A stretch of DNA of 64,000 bases from Phycisphaerales bacterium. Its GTDB lineage: Bacteria > Planctomycetota > Phycisphaerae > Phycisphaerales > UBA1924. A model generated the notes under the pieces. It had not been told where the DNA came from, did no database searches, and saw nothing but the letters and a program-made list of their open reading frames with translations. Of this stretch, positions 16,129-24,165 are shown piece by piece. The number at the start of each line of letters is the position of its first letter. Positions within the stretch are counted from its first letter, which is position 1. The DNA is taken from NCBI GenBank assembly GCA_016699835.1, contig CP064987.1, positions 2,232,001-2,296,000 of the forward strand. Reading direction: 5' to 3'. The translations under genes and the position numbers were made by a program.

Positions 16129-18633
16129 ATGCGACTCCGCCCGTTCCCGATCCGGCCCGTCCTCGCGGTGCTGTCGATCCTGCTCTCGCTCGTCGCGCCC
16201 GCGATGGCCCAGGACGCCGGCCCGACCTGCACGGAGCGGTGGCGGCCGATGGCCGAGGTGCCCGGTGTCGCGGGCGTCGTGCGCGCCACCGTGTGGTGGG
16301 ACCGCGACGGCGACGGGCCTGGGGAGCCGTGGGCGCTGGTGGGGGGCGTCTTCCACGGGGCGGGGGGCGTGCCCGCCGACGCCATCGCCGCGTGGGATCC
16401 GGCGACGGGCCGCTGGTCGGCGCTCGTCGCCGACACCGACCTGGATCCGCGCGGGGCGATCGACGGCGAGGTCGACGCGATCGCGATCGGCCCTTCGGGC
16501 GAGGTCTACGCGGGCGGGTACTTCGCGGTGCGGGGCGTGAGCGGCGTCTTCAACCTCGCGCGCTGGGATGGGACGCGCTGGACGGGCGTGGGCGGGTCGC
16601 CGAACTTCCGTGTCACGTCCCTGCACGTCTCTCCCGCGGGCGATCTCTACGCGTCGGGGACCTTCACCAGCATCGGCTCGGTCGCGTGCGCGGGGATCGC
16701 GCGCTTCGACGGGTCGACATGGTCCCGCTTGGGCTCGGGGCTGCCCCAGACGTTCAACTACATGGCCGCCATGCTCACGCTCGACGACGGCTCGCTCCTG
16801 GTCGGGGGCCGCTTCTCGAGCGTGGGCGGAGTCTCCGCCTTCAATCTCGCCCGATGGGACGGCGTGGCGTGGCACGCGATCCCGCAGGTCTCCATCGGAC
16901 AGGTCTTCGGCCTCACGCGCCTCGAGAACGGCGACATCGCCGTCGCGCACTACGCCGGGGTTGGCCTGCTCCACAACGGGACCTGGTCGAGCCTCCCCGA
17001 TCCACCCGTCACGACGACCCTGGGATTCACGGCGTATGGCGTGGCCGCAACAGGTGGGGAGGGGCTGGTCGCGGTGGGGATCGCCGAGGATCCTGTGAGC
17101 CCGTCATTCAGCCTGTCATGGATTCTCACCTGGGACGGCTCGGCCTGGTCGGGCGTGCAGACGGACCGGACTCCCTACGCCGTCGCCGCGACGCGCGTCG
17201 ATGGTGGGGGCGTCGGCGGGGGTGAGGGGCACGTCCGCGTGGTCGCGGGCGGTTCGCTCCAGCGTGTGGACGACCGCGTTGCGTACGGGACCGTGCTCGT
17301 CGAGGACGGCGTCTCGCGCGCCATGGGCGAGGGCTTCTCCGGCGCGTTCGCCGCCGCCGTCGCGGCGCGGTGGGCCGGCTCGAGTCCCGGTTGGCTCGTG
17401 GCCGGCGGGGACGTGGTGGCCACCGAGTCGTTCGCGTCGAGCGGGATCGCGCTCTGGGATGGGAGCGCATGGCGCGGGCTTGAGAGTGGGGTGATCGGTC
17501 GCGCGACCGCGCTCGCCGAGGGGCCCGACGGCTCGATCTATGCCGGCGGCTTCTTCACCCGGACCGAGACCGGGCAGCACGAGGCCGTCCTCCGATACGA
17601 CGGGTCCATGTGGTGGTCCCTCCCGGGCGGACCCGGGGTGGGCGGGGGCGGTCGTCGCGTAGAGGCGATCGCGGCCCTTCCAAACGGCGACCTTCTGGTG
17701 GGGGGCGCGTTCTCGACGGCCGCATCGGGAGAGACCGAGGCCTCGGTCGCGCGCTGGAACGGCTCGACGTGGGACTTTGTCGGCGGCGGCCTGCCCATCT
17801 CCACCCTCGCGTCGCGCGTGCACGATCTGGCCGTCCTCGATGGCACGCGAGTCGCGGCCGTTGGCCACTTCGACGACCCCGAGACCGCCGGTGGCACGGC
17901 TGTCGCCGCGATCCTGGAGGACGAGACCTGGGCGATCATCGCCCGCACGCTCACCTCGCGCGACGCGATCACGCCCTCGATCTCCGCCGCGGCCGCGCTC
18001 TTGAACGGCGACCTCGTCGTCGGCGGCGTGTTCGACTCGATCGAGGGCGTCCCGGCCGCAAACCTCGCCCGGTTCGACGGCGTCTCGTGGCACGCGATGG
18101 GCGAGGGGCTCCCCGCGATCTCTGTCGTGTCCCTTCTCACGCTGGAGAACGGCGACATCCTCGCGGGCGGGGGCGTGAGGGGCGGCTCCACCAGCGGGGG
18201 CGCCGTCGCGGCGCGCTGGAACGGCTCGGCGTGGCGGATGGTGGCGGGGGGTGGGGTCGCGACCACGGGGTGGCCGTACGGGTCCCCCGCGATCACCGCC
18301 CTGGCGCGCGTGCCATCGCCCACGGGCGACGGCGAGGACGACGTGATCGCCGTGGGGGCGTTCGCCACCCTCGACGGCGTCGCCACGCGCGACGTCGCCC
18401 GCCTCATCATGGACGCGAGCTCGTGCTGCCTCGCCGACATGGACGACGGGACGATGGCGGGGGCCCGCGACGGCGCGGTGACCGTGGACGATCTGGTCTA
18501 TTACATCGCCCTCTTCGAGGCGGGCGCGACCCGGGCCGACGTCGACGACGGCTCCATGGCGGGCGTTCGCGACGGGGCGGTGACGATGGACGACCTCTTG
18601 TATTACCTCGCCCGCTTCAACGCGGGGTGCTGA
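16129..18633 (+). CDS. Secreted repeat beta-propeller protein with GC-type dockerin
   Basis: 834 residues from ATG 16129, with AAGGGAG eight bases upstream. Signal peptide ends near AMAQ (residue 28). The body is a series of roughly 45-60-residue units with the pattern ARWDGTRW..GVG, NGDLLVGG and LARFDGVSWHAMG, as in delta-60/kelch-type propellers. The GC-dockerin is divergent: GTMAGARDGA and GSMAGVRDGA replace GTGTGTPDGG, but Cys1, the two DDL-Y/F helices and the final GC are kept. Paralogue of the protein at 20203. It probably binds rather than catalyses. Confidence 0.87.
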   Translation: MRLRPFPIRPVLAVLSILLSLVAPAMAQDAGPTCTERWRPMAEVPGVAGVVRATVWWDRDGDGPGEPWALVGGVFHGAGGVPADAIAAWDPATGRWSALVADTDLDPRGAIDGEVDAIAIGPSGEVYAGGYFAVRGVSGVFNLARWDGTRWTGVGGSPNFRVTSLHVSPAGDLYASGTFTSIGSVACAGIARFDGSTWSRLGSGLPQTFNYMAAMLTLDDGSLLVGGRFSSVGGVSAFNLARWDGVAWHAIPQVSIGQVFGLTRLENGDIAVAHYAGVGLLHNGTWSSLPDPPVTTTLGFTAYGVAATGGEGLVAVGIAEDPVSPSFSLSWILTWDGSAWSGVQTDRTPYAVAATRVDGGGVGGGEGHVRVVAGGSLQRVDDRVAYGTVLVEDGVSRAMGEGFSGAFAAAVAARWAGSSPGWLVAGGDVVATESFASSGIALWDGSAWRGLESGVIGRATALAEGPDGSIYAGGFFTRTETGQHEAVLRYDGSMWWSLPGGPGVGGGGRRVEAIAALPNGDLLVGGAFSTAASGETEASVARWNGSTWDFVGGGLPISTLASRVHDLAVLDGTRVAAVGHFDDPETAGGTAVAAILEDETWAIIARTLTSRDAITPSISAAAALLNGDLVVGGVFDSIEGVPAANLARFDGVSWHAMGEGLPAISVVSLLTLENGDILAGGGVRGGSTSGGAVAARWNGSAWRMVAGGGVATTGWPYGSPAITALARVPSPTGDGEDDVIAVGAFATLDGVATRDVARLIMDASSCCLADMDDGTMAGARDGAVTVDDLVYYIALFEAGATRADVDDGSMAGVRDGAVTMDDLLYYLARFNAGC

Positions 18634-18797
18634 AGAAGAGGGAATGGGGAATGGGCCATAGGCCATGGCGGATGGGGCATGACGCTGGTGGTGGTCGGCG
18701 TGGGGTGTGTGGTGGGGGGTGAGTGCGCGGGGTGTTGGGGTGTGTGGGTGTTCATTTGGGGCGGGCGCGGGGGGGTCGCGTCCGCGGGCGATTGTGT
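18634..18797. other. Intergenic low-complexity G-rich segment
   Basis: Between convergent genes. It starts with short reiterated words (GGGAATGGGGAATGGGCCAT) and continues as GTG-rich sequence. No gene or clear terminator is seen. Confidence 0.5.
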
Positions 18798-19541
18798 TCA
18801 GGCGGCGTGGCCCCTGATCGCGGGGGCGCCGGTCGCGCGGGCGGATGTGGTTCGAGAGTTTGTGCCGCGTCCGACCCCGAACTGGACGACGATCGGGGGG
18901 CTGTCGTCGCCGAGGTGCGTGCCCCGGGCGGGGCGCACGAGGTAGACGGCCCCGCCGTGCGCCGCCTCGGGCGGGATCGTCGTGTCGGTGAAGGTGATGC
19001 GGCGGCTCCTGGCCGTGGTCCCGGGGGTGGCGCCGACGACGATATAAGAAACCTCGCCCAGCGCGGGGATCTTCCTTCGGATCTCGAAGCGCACGCCGTC
19101 GCTGGTCGCGGCGTGGTCGGCGATGAAGGAGAGCGTGACGCTCCCGTCGCCGTTGAGGGCCGCCGAGAGATCGCGCGGCGTCGATGGAGGGATGGTCTCG
19201 CCGCGCGTGGTCCGGCTCGTGGGGAGCGCCGCGGCGGCGAGGACCGCGTCGGGATCGGAGGCGAGCGCCGCGTGGGCCTTGATCGCCTGGACCAGGACCA
19301 AAGCCCGCTCGCGCAGGGCGCGCTGGGCCTGGTTGGACTCGCTCGTCGCGGTGATTGCCGCGAGCCGGGCCGCCTCGGCGGCGTGCCTCGCCTCGATCGC
19401 CGCGTTGGTGAGCGATTGTAACTCCGCGACCTGCGATGGCGTGATCCCGATGGACCCCTGCGTCGCCGCCACCTCCCACACGGGCGCGTGCGTGCCGCAG
19501 AACTCGAGGGTCCCGTCCACCGACTTGGGGATGACGCGCAT
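18798..19541 (-). CDS. Fibronectin type III-like hypothetical protein (planctomycete family)
   Basis: 247 residues from ATG 19541 with GGAAG upstream; no signal peptide. Residues 1-125 are an alanine-rich helical part (ARHAAEAARLAAITATSE). Residues about 130-220 form a fibronectin-like beta domain (LSAALNGDGSVTLSF, RFEIRRKI, ARSRRITFTDTTIP, GGAVYLVRPARG). Proteins with this helical-plus-FnIII layout are widespread in planctomycetes and have no assigned role. It sits between two paralogous propeller/dockerin genes, in the opposite direction. Confidence 0.8.
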   Translation of the reverse strand: MRVIPKSVDGTLEFCGTHAPVWEVAATQGSIGITPSQVAELQSLTNAAIEARHAAEAARLAAITATSESNQAQRALRERALVLVQAIKAHAALASDPDAVLAAAALPTSRTTRGETIPPSTPRDLSAALNGDGSVTLSFIADHAATSDGVRFEIRRKIPALGEVSYIVVGATPGTTARSRRITFTDTTIPPEAAHGGAVYLVRPARGTHLGDDSPPIVVQFGVGRGTNSRTTSARATGAPAIRGHAA

Positions 19542-20070
19542 GGAACTTCCTTTCGCTCGCGCCCGAGTCGGGCGCGCGCCGCCGTGGGTCGTGCATCGGC
19601 GTGCCGGGGGCTCCACTTCAGTTGAATGGGAGGCAAGTCCAGTCGGAAGGCAAGAAACTCCCCGCGGCCCATCACCACCCCCACCCGCCCGGCTCGCGAG
19701 CCCTCCCGTCCAGTTCGTGAGCCCTCCCGTCCAGTTCGCGAACACGCCCGCCAGTTTCGGCCCCCCGCGTGGCCCGGTCGCGATTCCCCGTGCCACGATG
19801 GCCGGGGCACGGGGCGGGTTCGCCATGCCGCCCACAGCCCCGGGGCGCACGCCCCCAACGTGGGCCCCGGGCCCCTCGAATGAAAGAAACGCCGCCCGCA
19901 ACCGTTCCCGGACGTCGTCCGTAGACTCTGTGGTCCACGCGAACGCCGATTTCGCCCGCGCGATTCTCGCGCCGGTTCCCGCTGACGAAACAACAATCCG
20001 CTCGACCACGCGGCCCTCCGCCCAACGAGTGATCCATCCCGCCCCGATCCCGCGCGAAAGGACCCCCGCG
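19542..20070. other. Divergent intergenic region with a 21-bp repeat array
   Basis: About 530 bases between the start of the FnIII-like gene and the first plausible start of the next gene. It holds the 21-bp array at 19696-19758 and otherwise C-rich sequence. Frames are open on both strands here, but neither has family resemblance or a signal, so no gene is called. Promoters for both neighbours should lie here; none could be assigned with confidence. Confidence 0.5.
19696..19758. repeat. 21-bp tandem repeat, three copies
   Basis: Units at 19696-19716, 19717-19737 and 19738-19758. The first two differ at one base (GAGCCCTCCCGTCCAGTTC core); the third is degenerate. Confidence 0.85.
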
Positions 20071-20136
20071 ATGCGCCACGCCCGCCCGACTCGTTCGAAC
20101 GCGTCCCCATCGACCTCGCTCGCGGGCCACGGTCTC

Positions 20137-20178
20137 TGTCTCGTGGGTCACAGGCTCTGTCTCGTGGGTCACAGGCTC
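20137..20178 (+). repeat. 21-bp tandem repeat before a signal peptide
   Basis: Two identical 21-base units (core TCTCGTGGGTCACAGGCTC), with a degenerate third copy just upstream. In the frame of the following gene they read as seven-residue repeats (LVGHRLC). Confidence 0.85.
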
Positions 20179-20202
20179 CGCCTGGCGGGCGGCACGGTTC
20201 AC

Positions 20203-22680
20203 ATGAGGGCGATCGTCGCCGCGCTCGTCCTCGTGTCTCTCGTCCTCTCGCCCCGCGCCGTCGCGCAGTCGCCCTGCGGCGAGCCCGGCGGGTGGGAGAG
20301 CCTGAACACCCTCCCGGGGATCGACGGCCATGTCTCCGCCATGATCCGCTTCGACCCCGACGATGGCGGCCCGCGCGGCGCGTGTGTCGTGGTCGGCGGC
20401 GCGTTCACCGCGGCGAGAGACATCCTCGCGAGCAACATCGTCCTCTATGACCCGATGGACGACACCTTCGAGACGCTCGGGGCGGGGCTCAACGGGATGG
20501 TCTCCGACCTCGCCGTGCTCCAAGACGGGAATCTGCTCGCCGCGGGCTCGTTCACGCGCAGCGGGGATGCGACCACGCGATCGATGGCCGTGTGGGACGT
20601 GCGCACGCGCACGTGGAGCGAGTTCGCGGGCGGGGCCGACTCGGGTGTGGGCAGTGTCGAGCGTCTCGCGAACGGAGACATCGCGATCGGGGGAGGATTC
20701 ACCCACGTCGGGATGGGGATCGACGCGGGCGGGCCGGGGGTGGGGGTCGAGGTGTTCCGCCGCGCGATCTTCGACGGCACGACGTGGCGTCATCTGGGCG
20801 ATCGTGCGACCGACATGGCCCTCTCCATCACGGTGTGGGACCTCAAGGCGGCGCCGACGGGCGATCTCTACGCGAGGGTCCACGTGCGCAACGTCGTCGA
20901 GACTCCAAACTACCGGCTCTCGCGCTGGGACGGCATGGCGTGGCACGATCTCCCCGACGTGCCGTCGCTGACCTTCAACTCCACGATCGCCGTCACGCCC
21001 GACGGACGCCTCATCGTGCGCGGCGTCTTCACGACCCTCGTCACCACGCCCTCGGGGAATATCGCCATCTGGACGCCCACGGGTGTCGGGGACCAGGGCG
21101 CGTGGTCCACGCTCGGGAGCGGCCTCGAGGGCGGGTGCTTTGGGATCGCGGTGGACGACGCGGGCGCGATCCTCGCCGTGGGACTCAAGAACTCGGGCTC
21201 GGGAACCGTGAGGCCGAGCCTCTTCCGATGGGAAGAAGACGAGCCCGGCTCGGGCGCGGGCGAGTGGATCGTCGTGGCGCCCGAGATCGGCGGCACCACG
21301 CCCTACGAGATTCTCCCGTGGGACGACGGCGGGTTCTTTGTCGGTGAGTCGTTCACGACCTCGTCGAGACAGAGGATCGTCCGGTTCGGGCGCTTCGTCC
21401 CCACGGGCGGGAGCGAGGGGCAGGGGGCGTACATGAGCCTGGGCGGGGGAATCGTCGGGACGGTGTACGACACGATCACGCTGGAGAACAGCGACATCCT
21501 CGCGGGCGGAGACTTCGGCGAGGCGAACGGGGCGTTCGCCTATCTCGCGCGGCGGGTGAGCGCGACGGGAACGTGGGAGCGCGTCGGCGGAGCGCTCGAC
21601 CAACAGGTGTTTGCCCTCACACGCGCCCTCGACGGGAGCGTGATCGTGGGCGGCGGGTTCCAGCACGCGGGCGCGATGTCCGCCAGGACCATCGCCCGGC
21701 TCGATCCAGTGACCAACGAGTGGTCCACCTTTGGAGACGTGCTCTCATCGAACGTGGCCGCGCTCGCGATCCTTCCCGATGGGAGCGTGCTCGCCACGGG
21801 TGGGCTCGCGCTCGGCGGACCGGCGGGCCTCACCAGGGTGGCGCGCTGGACCGGCACCGCGTGGGAGGGCGTGGGCGCGGGGATGAGCCAGTATCCCGGA
21901 GCGCTTGCGATCGATGCCCAGGGGAATCCGCTCCTGGGACAGCCGACCTCGAACAACGGCGGGGTGCCGAATCCCGCGATCGCGCGCCTGGAGGGCACGA
22001 CGTGGACCGCGGTGGGCGGGATCACCGCCTCCCAGGTCAACGACCTCGCCCTCGCGCCCAACGGCGACATCCTCGCCGCCGGGTCCCTCACCATCCCCGG
22101 CGTCAGCGGCACGCAGGCGGTCGCGCGCTTCGACGGCACGGCGTGGAACGCCATCGGCGGCGGCGTCACTGGCACGGGCCAGGCCATCCTCGCGCGCGAC
22201 AACGGCGATCTCATCCTCGGCGGGTCCACGCTCGTCGCGGGCGGGCCCACCACACCCGGCGGCGCGGTCGCGCTCGGAGGGCTTGCGTCCTTCAACGCCT
22301 CGGCCCCGTCCGGCATGAGCCCGTGGAGCACCCTCGGCACAGGCATTTCGTACGGCGTGTTTACGCTCACGCTCGATCGCGAAGGCAACCTCATCGCCGG
22401 CGGGACGTTCTCGATCGCGGGCGGCGTCATCTCGCCGAGCATGGCGCGATACCGGTTCGCGACCCCCGCGTGCTGCCCCGCCGATCTCGACGACGGGAGC
22501 GCCACCGGCACGCGCGACGCCGCCGTCACCATCGACGATCTCCTGTTCTTCATCGATCGATACGCGACCGGCGACGACGCGGCCGACCTCGACGACGGCT
22601 CGGGCGATGGCACGAGTGACGGGGCCGTCACCATCGACGACCTGCTCTTCTTCGTGACGCGCTTCGCCCAGGGGTGCTGA
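20203..22680 (+). CDS. Secreted repeat beta-propeller protein with GC-type dockerin (paralogue)
   Basis: 825 residues from ATG 20203, chosen because a clean signal peptide starts there (ending near AVAQ). However, this ATG lacks a ribosome site, whereas in-frame ATG 20071 has AAAGGA eight bases upstream, a context like that of the paralogue at 16129. Starting there would add 44 residues that include the seven-residue repeats encoded by the 21-bp array. The body repeats GNLLAAGSF, GAWSTLG and VARFDGTAW-type units. The GC-dockerin (758-825) ends AQGC and has AAVTIDDLLFF/GAVTIDDLLFF helices. Confidence 0.85.
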   Translation: MRAIVAALVLVSLVLSPRAVAQSPCGEPGGWESLNTLPGIDGHVSAMIRFDPDDGGPRGACVVVGGAFTAARDILASNIVLYDPMDDTFETLGAGLNGMVSDLAVLQDGNLLAAGSFTRSGDATTRSMAVWDVRTRTWSEFAGGADSGVGSVERLANGDIAIGGGFTHVGMGIDAGGPGVGVEVFRRAIFDGTTWRHLGDRATDMALSITVWDLKAAPTGDLYARVHVRNVVETPNYRLSRWDGMAWHDLPDVPSLTFNSTIAVTPDGRLIVRGVFTTLVTTPSGNIAIWTPTGVGDQGAWSTLGSGLEGGCFGIAVDDAGAILAVGLKNSGSGTVRPSLFRWEEDEPGSGAGEWIVVAPEIGGTTPYEILPWDDGGFFVGESFTTSSRQRIVRFGRFVPTGGSEGQGAYMSLGGGIVGTVYDTITLENSDILAGGDFGEANGAFAYLARRVSATGTWERVGGALDQQVFALTRALDGSVIVGGGFQHAGAMSARTIARLDPVTNEWSTFGDVLSSNVAALAILPDGSVLATGGLALGGPAGLTRVARWTGTAWEGVGAGMSQYPGALAIDAQGNPLLGQPTSNNGGVPNPAIARLEGTTWTAVGGITASQVNDLALAPNGDILAAGSLTIPGVSGTQAVARFDGTAWNAIGGGVTGTGQAILARDNGDLILGGSTLVAGGPTTPGGAVALGGLASFNASAPSGMSPWSTLGTGISYGVFTLTLDREGNLIAGGTFSIAGGVISPSMARYRFATPACCPADLDDGSATGTRDAAVTIDDLLFFIDRYATGDDAADLDDGSGDGTSDGAVTIDDLLFFVTRFAQGC

Positions 22681-22977
22681 AGAGGGGCGGCATCCGTGTC
22701 AAGCCTCGCCGCGACCGGACGACGAGGCGATCGCTCTGTCGTCGCGTGACGCGGGTCTGCTCACGAGAACTTCACGAGCCACACACATCATGTTCGGATC
22801 ACCCACGAACGCCGCGTGAAGATGCCGCGCAGGTCGTGCGCGGTGTGTTTGCGCAGTCTTCGAGGAACCATAAAGGAAGTCGGCGGGTGGATCTCTCTAG
22901 CGTTTGCCGCTCGAACGAAGAGATCAGCGATCGGTCTCTCCAAGAGCGTCACTCCAAGCAAGGGAGAAGCCTCGGAC
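22681..22977. other. Intergenic leader upstream of the second prepilin-like gene
   Basis: 297 bases between a GC-dockerin stop and ATG 22978. The frame is open from 22816 but has no pilin-like leader before 22978. No terminator or repeat is evident. Confidence 0.4.
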
Positions 22978-24006
22978 ATGGACCGAAACCGCACTGTTTC
23001 ACGACGAAACACCGCCTTCACGCTCATCGAACTCCTCGTGGTCATCGCGATCATCGCGCTGCTGATCGGGCTTCTCCTCCCCTCGCTCGCCGCGGCGCGC
23101 GAGGCGGCCCGCCAGGTCACCACGCTCTCGAACGCCCGCTCGGTGACGCAGGGCGTCGCGATCTACAACGCGTCGAACAAGGAGTACTTCCCCCCGCACT
23201 ACGTCTACGCCTCGACCCAGAACGGCTTCGACTGGCAGTTCCAGGATCAGCAGACCTCCAACCCCAATCCGCAGAACGGGTACATCCACTGGAGCGGGGC
23301 GCTCTTCTCGGGTGATGGCGGCTCCCTTCCCGAGGGGGCGTTCTCCTGTCCCTCGGTGGCCAAGGGCGGCGCCCCGCGGACCAATCCGGGTCCCGATGCG
23401 TCCGACTGGGATCCGGGACAAGTCAACGACCAGGGCAACGCGTCGCCCTCGAACTTTCCCAAGGACCGCCAGGTGAAGCGCATCGCCTTCGGCGGGAACG
23501 CGGCCCTCTTCCCGCGGAACAAGTTCTACACCTCGCCGGGGAGCGCCCGACTCAATCGCCTCGTGAAGGACGCCGAGGTGATCAACGCCAGCAGCACGAT
23601 TATGGTCAGCGAGTTCCACTCCGCGAATGGCTACGAGGGACTTCGCACCGACCAGGGCCTGGTCAAGAGCCACCGCCCGATCACGCCATTCTCGGGCATC
23701 TCCGCCGGCGCCGATGTCTACAGCGAGCCTGTGAACGGCGAACTCCCACGATTCCGATATCCCGACCAGGGCGACATCCTCAATGAGCGACTGATCCCTC
23801 CGGGCGCCATCGACGGCGGGACCGAGTTCGCGATCAACATGGTTGGACGCCACCACAAGGGCAAGAAGGACCAGTTCGGCGGCGGCGCGATCTTCGGCTA
23901 CACCGACGGGCACGCCGAGTTCGACGTGCTCTGGAACACGATCCAGAACCGCCGCTGGGGCGATCGCTTCTACAGCCTGACGGGACCCAACAAGGTTCGT
24001 CCATGA
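22978..24006 (+). CDS. Prepilin-like protein with N-terminal cleavage/methylation motif
   Basis: 342 residues from ATG 22978 with GGGAGAAG upstream. A 14-residue basic leader ends at Ala14 before FTLIELLVVIAIIALLIGLL, which is nearly identical to the copy at 13156 over the helix. The globular domain differs and ends with HHKGKKDQFGGG and FGYTDGHAEF, the His-to-DG spacing common in planctomycete prepilin-like proteins. It lies just ahead of, and in the same direction as, the dockerin hybrid at 24166. Confidence 0.88.
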   Translation: MDRNRTVSRRNTAFTLIELLVVIAIIALLIGLLLPSLAAAREAARQVTTLSNARSVTQGVAIYNASNKEYFPPHYVYASTQNGFDWQFQDQQTSNPNPQNGYIHWSGALFSGDGGSLPEGAFSCPSVAKGGAPRTNPGPDASDWDPGQVNDQGNASPSNFPKDRQVKRIAFGGNAALFPRNKFYTSPGSARLNRLVKDAEVINASSTIMVSEFHSANGYEGLRTDQGLVKSHRPITPFSGISAGADVYSEPVNGELPRFRYPDQGDILNERLIPPGAIDGGTEFAINMVGRHHKGKKDQFGGGAIFGYTDGHAEFDVLWNTIQNRRWGDRFYSLTGPNKVRP

Positions 24007-24165
24007 CTTCGACGCGTCGCGCGGGAAACCGCTCGACGCGATTTCGTTCGAGGCCGGTCAGTGGTTGAGTGGCAACGGGCGGCACAGGTGCCCGGGCGCA
24101 GTGGTTGCGCGCGGGATTGATGGACATGTGTGATCTGGACTTTGGATACCTTGGGAGAGGATCAA

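Noticed and set aside
19123..20070. Upstream in-frame extension of the propeller gene over the FnIII-like gene
   Set aside because: No signal or family resemblance before 20071, and it would overlap the recognisable opposite-strand gene.
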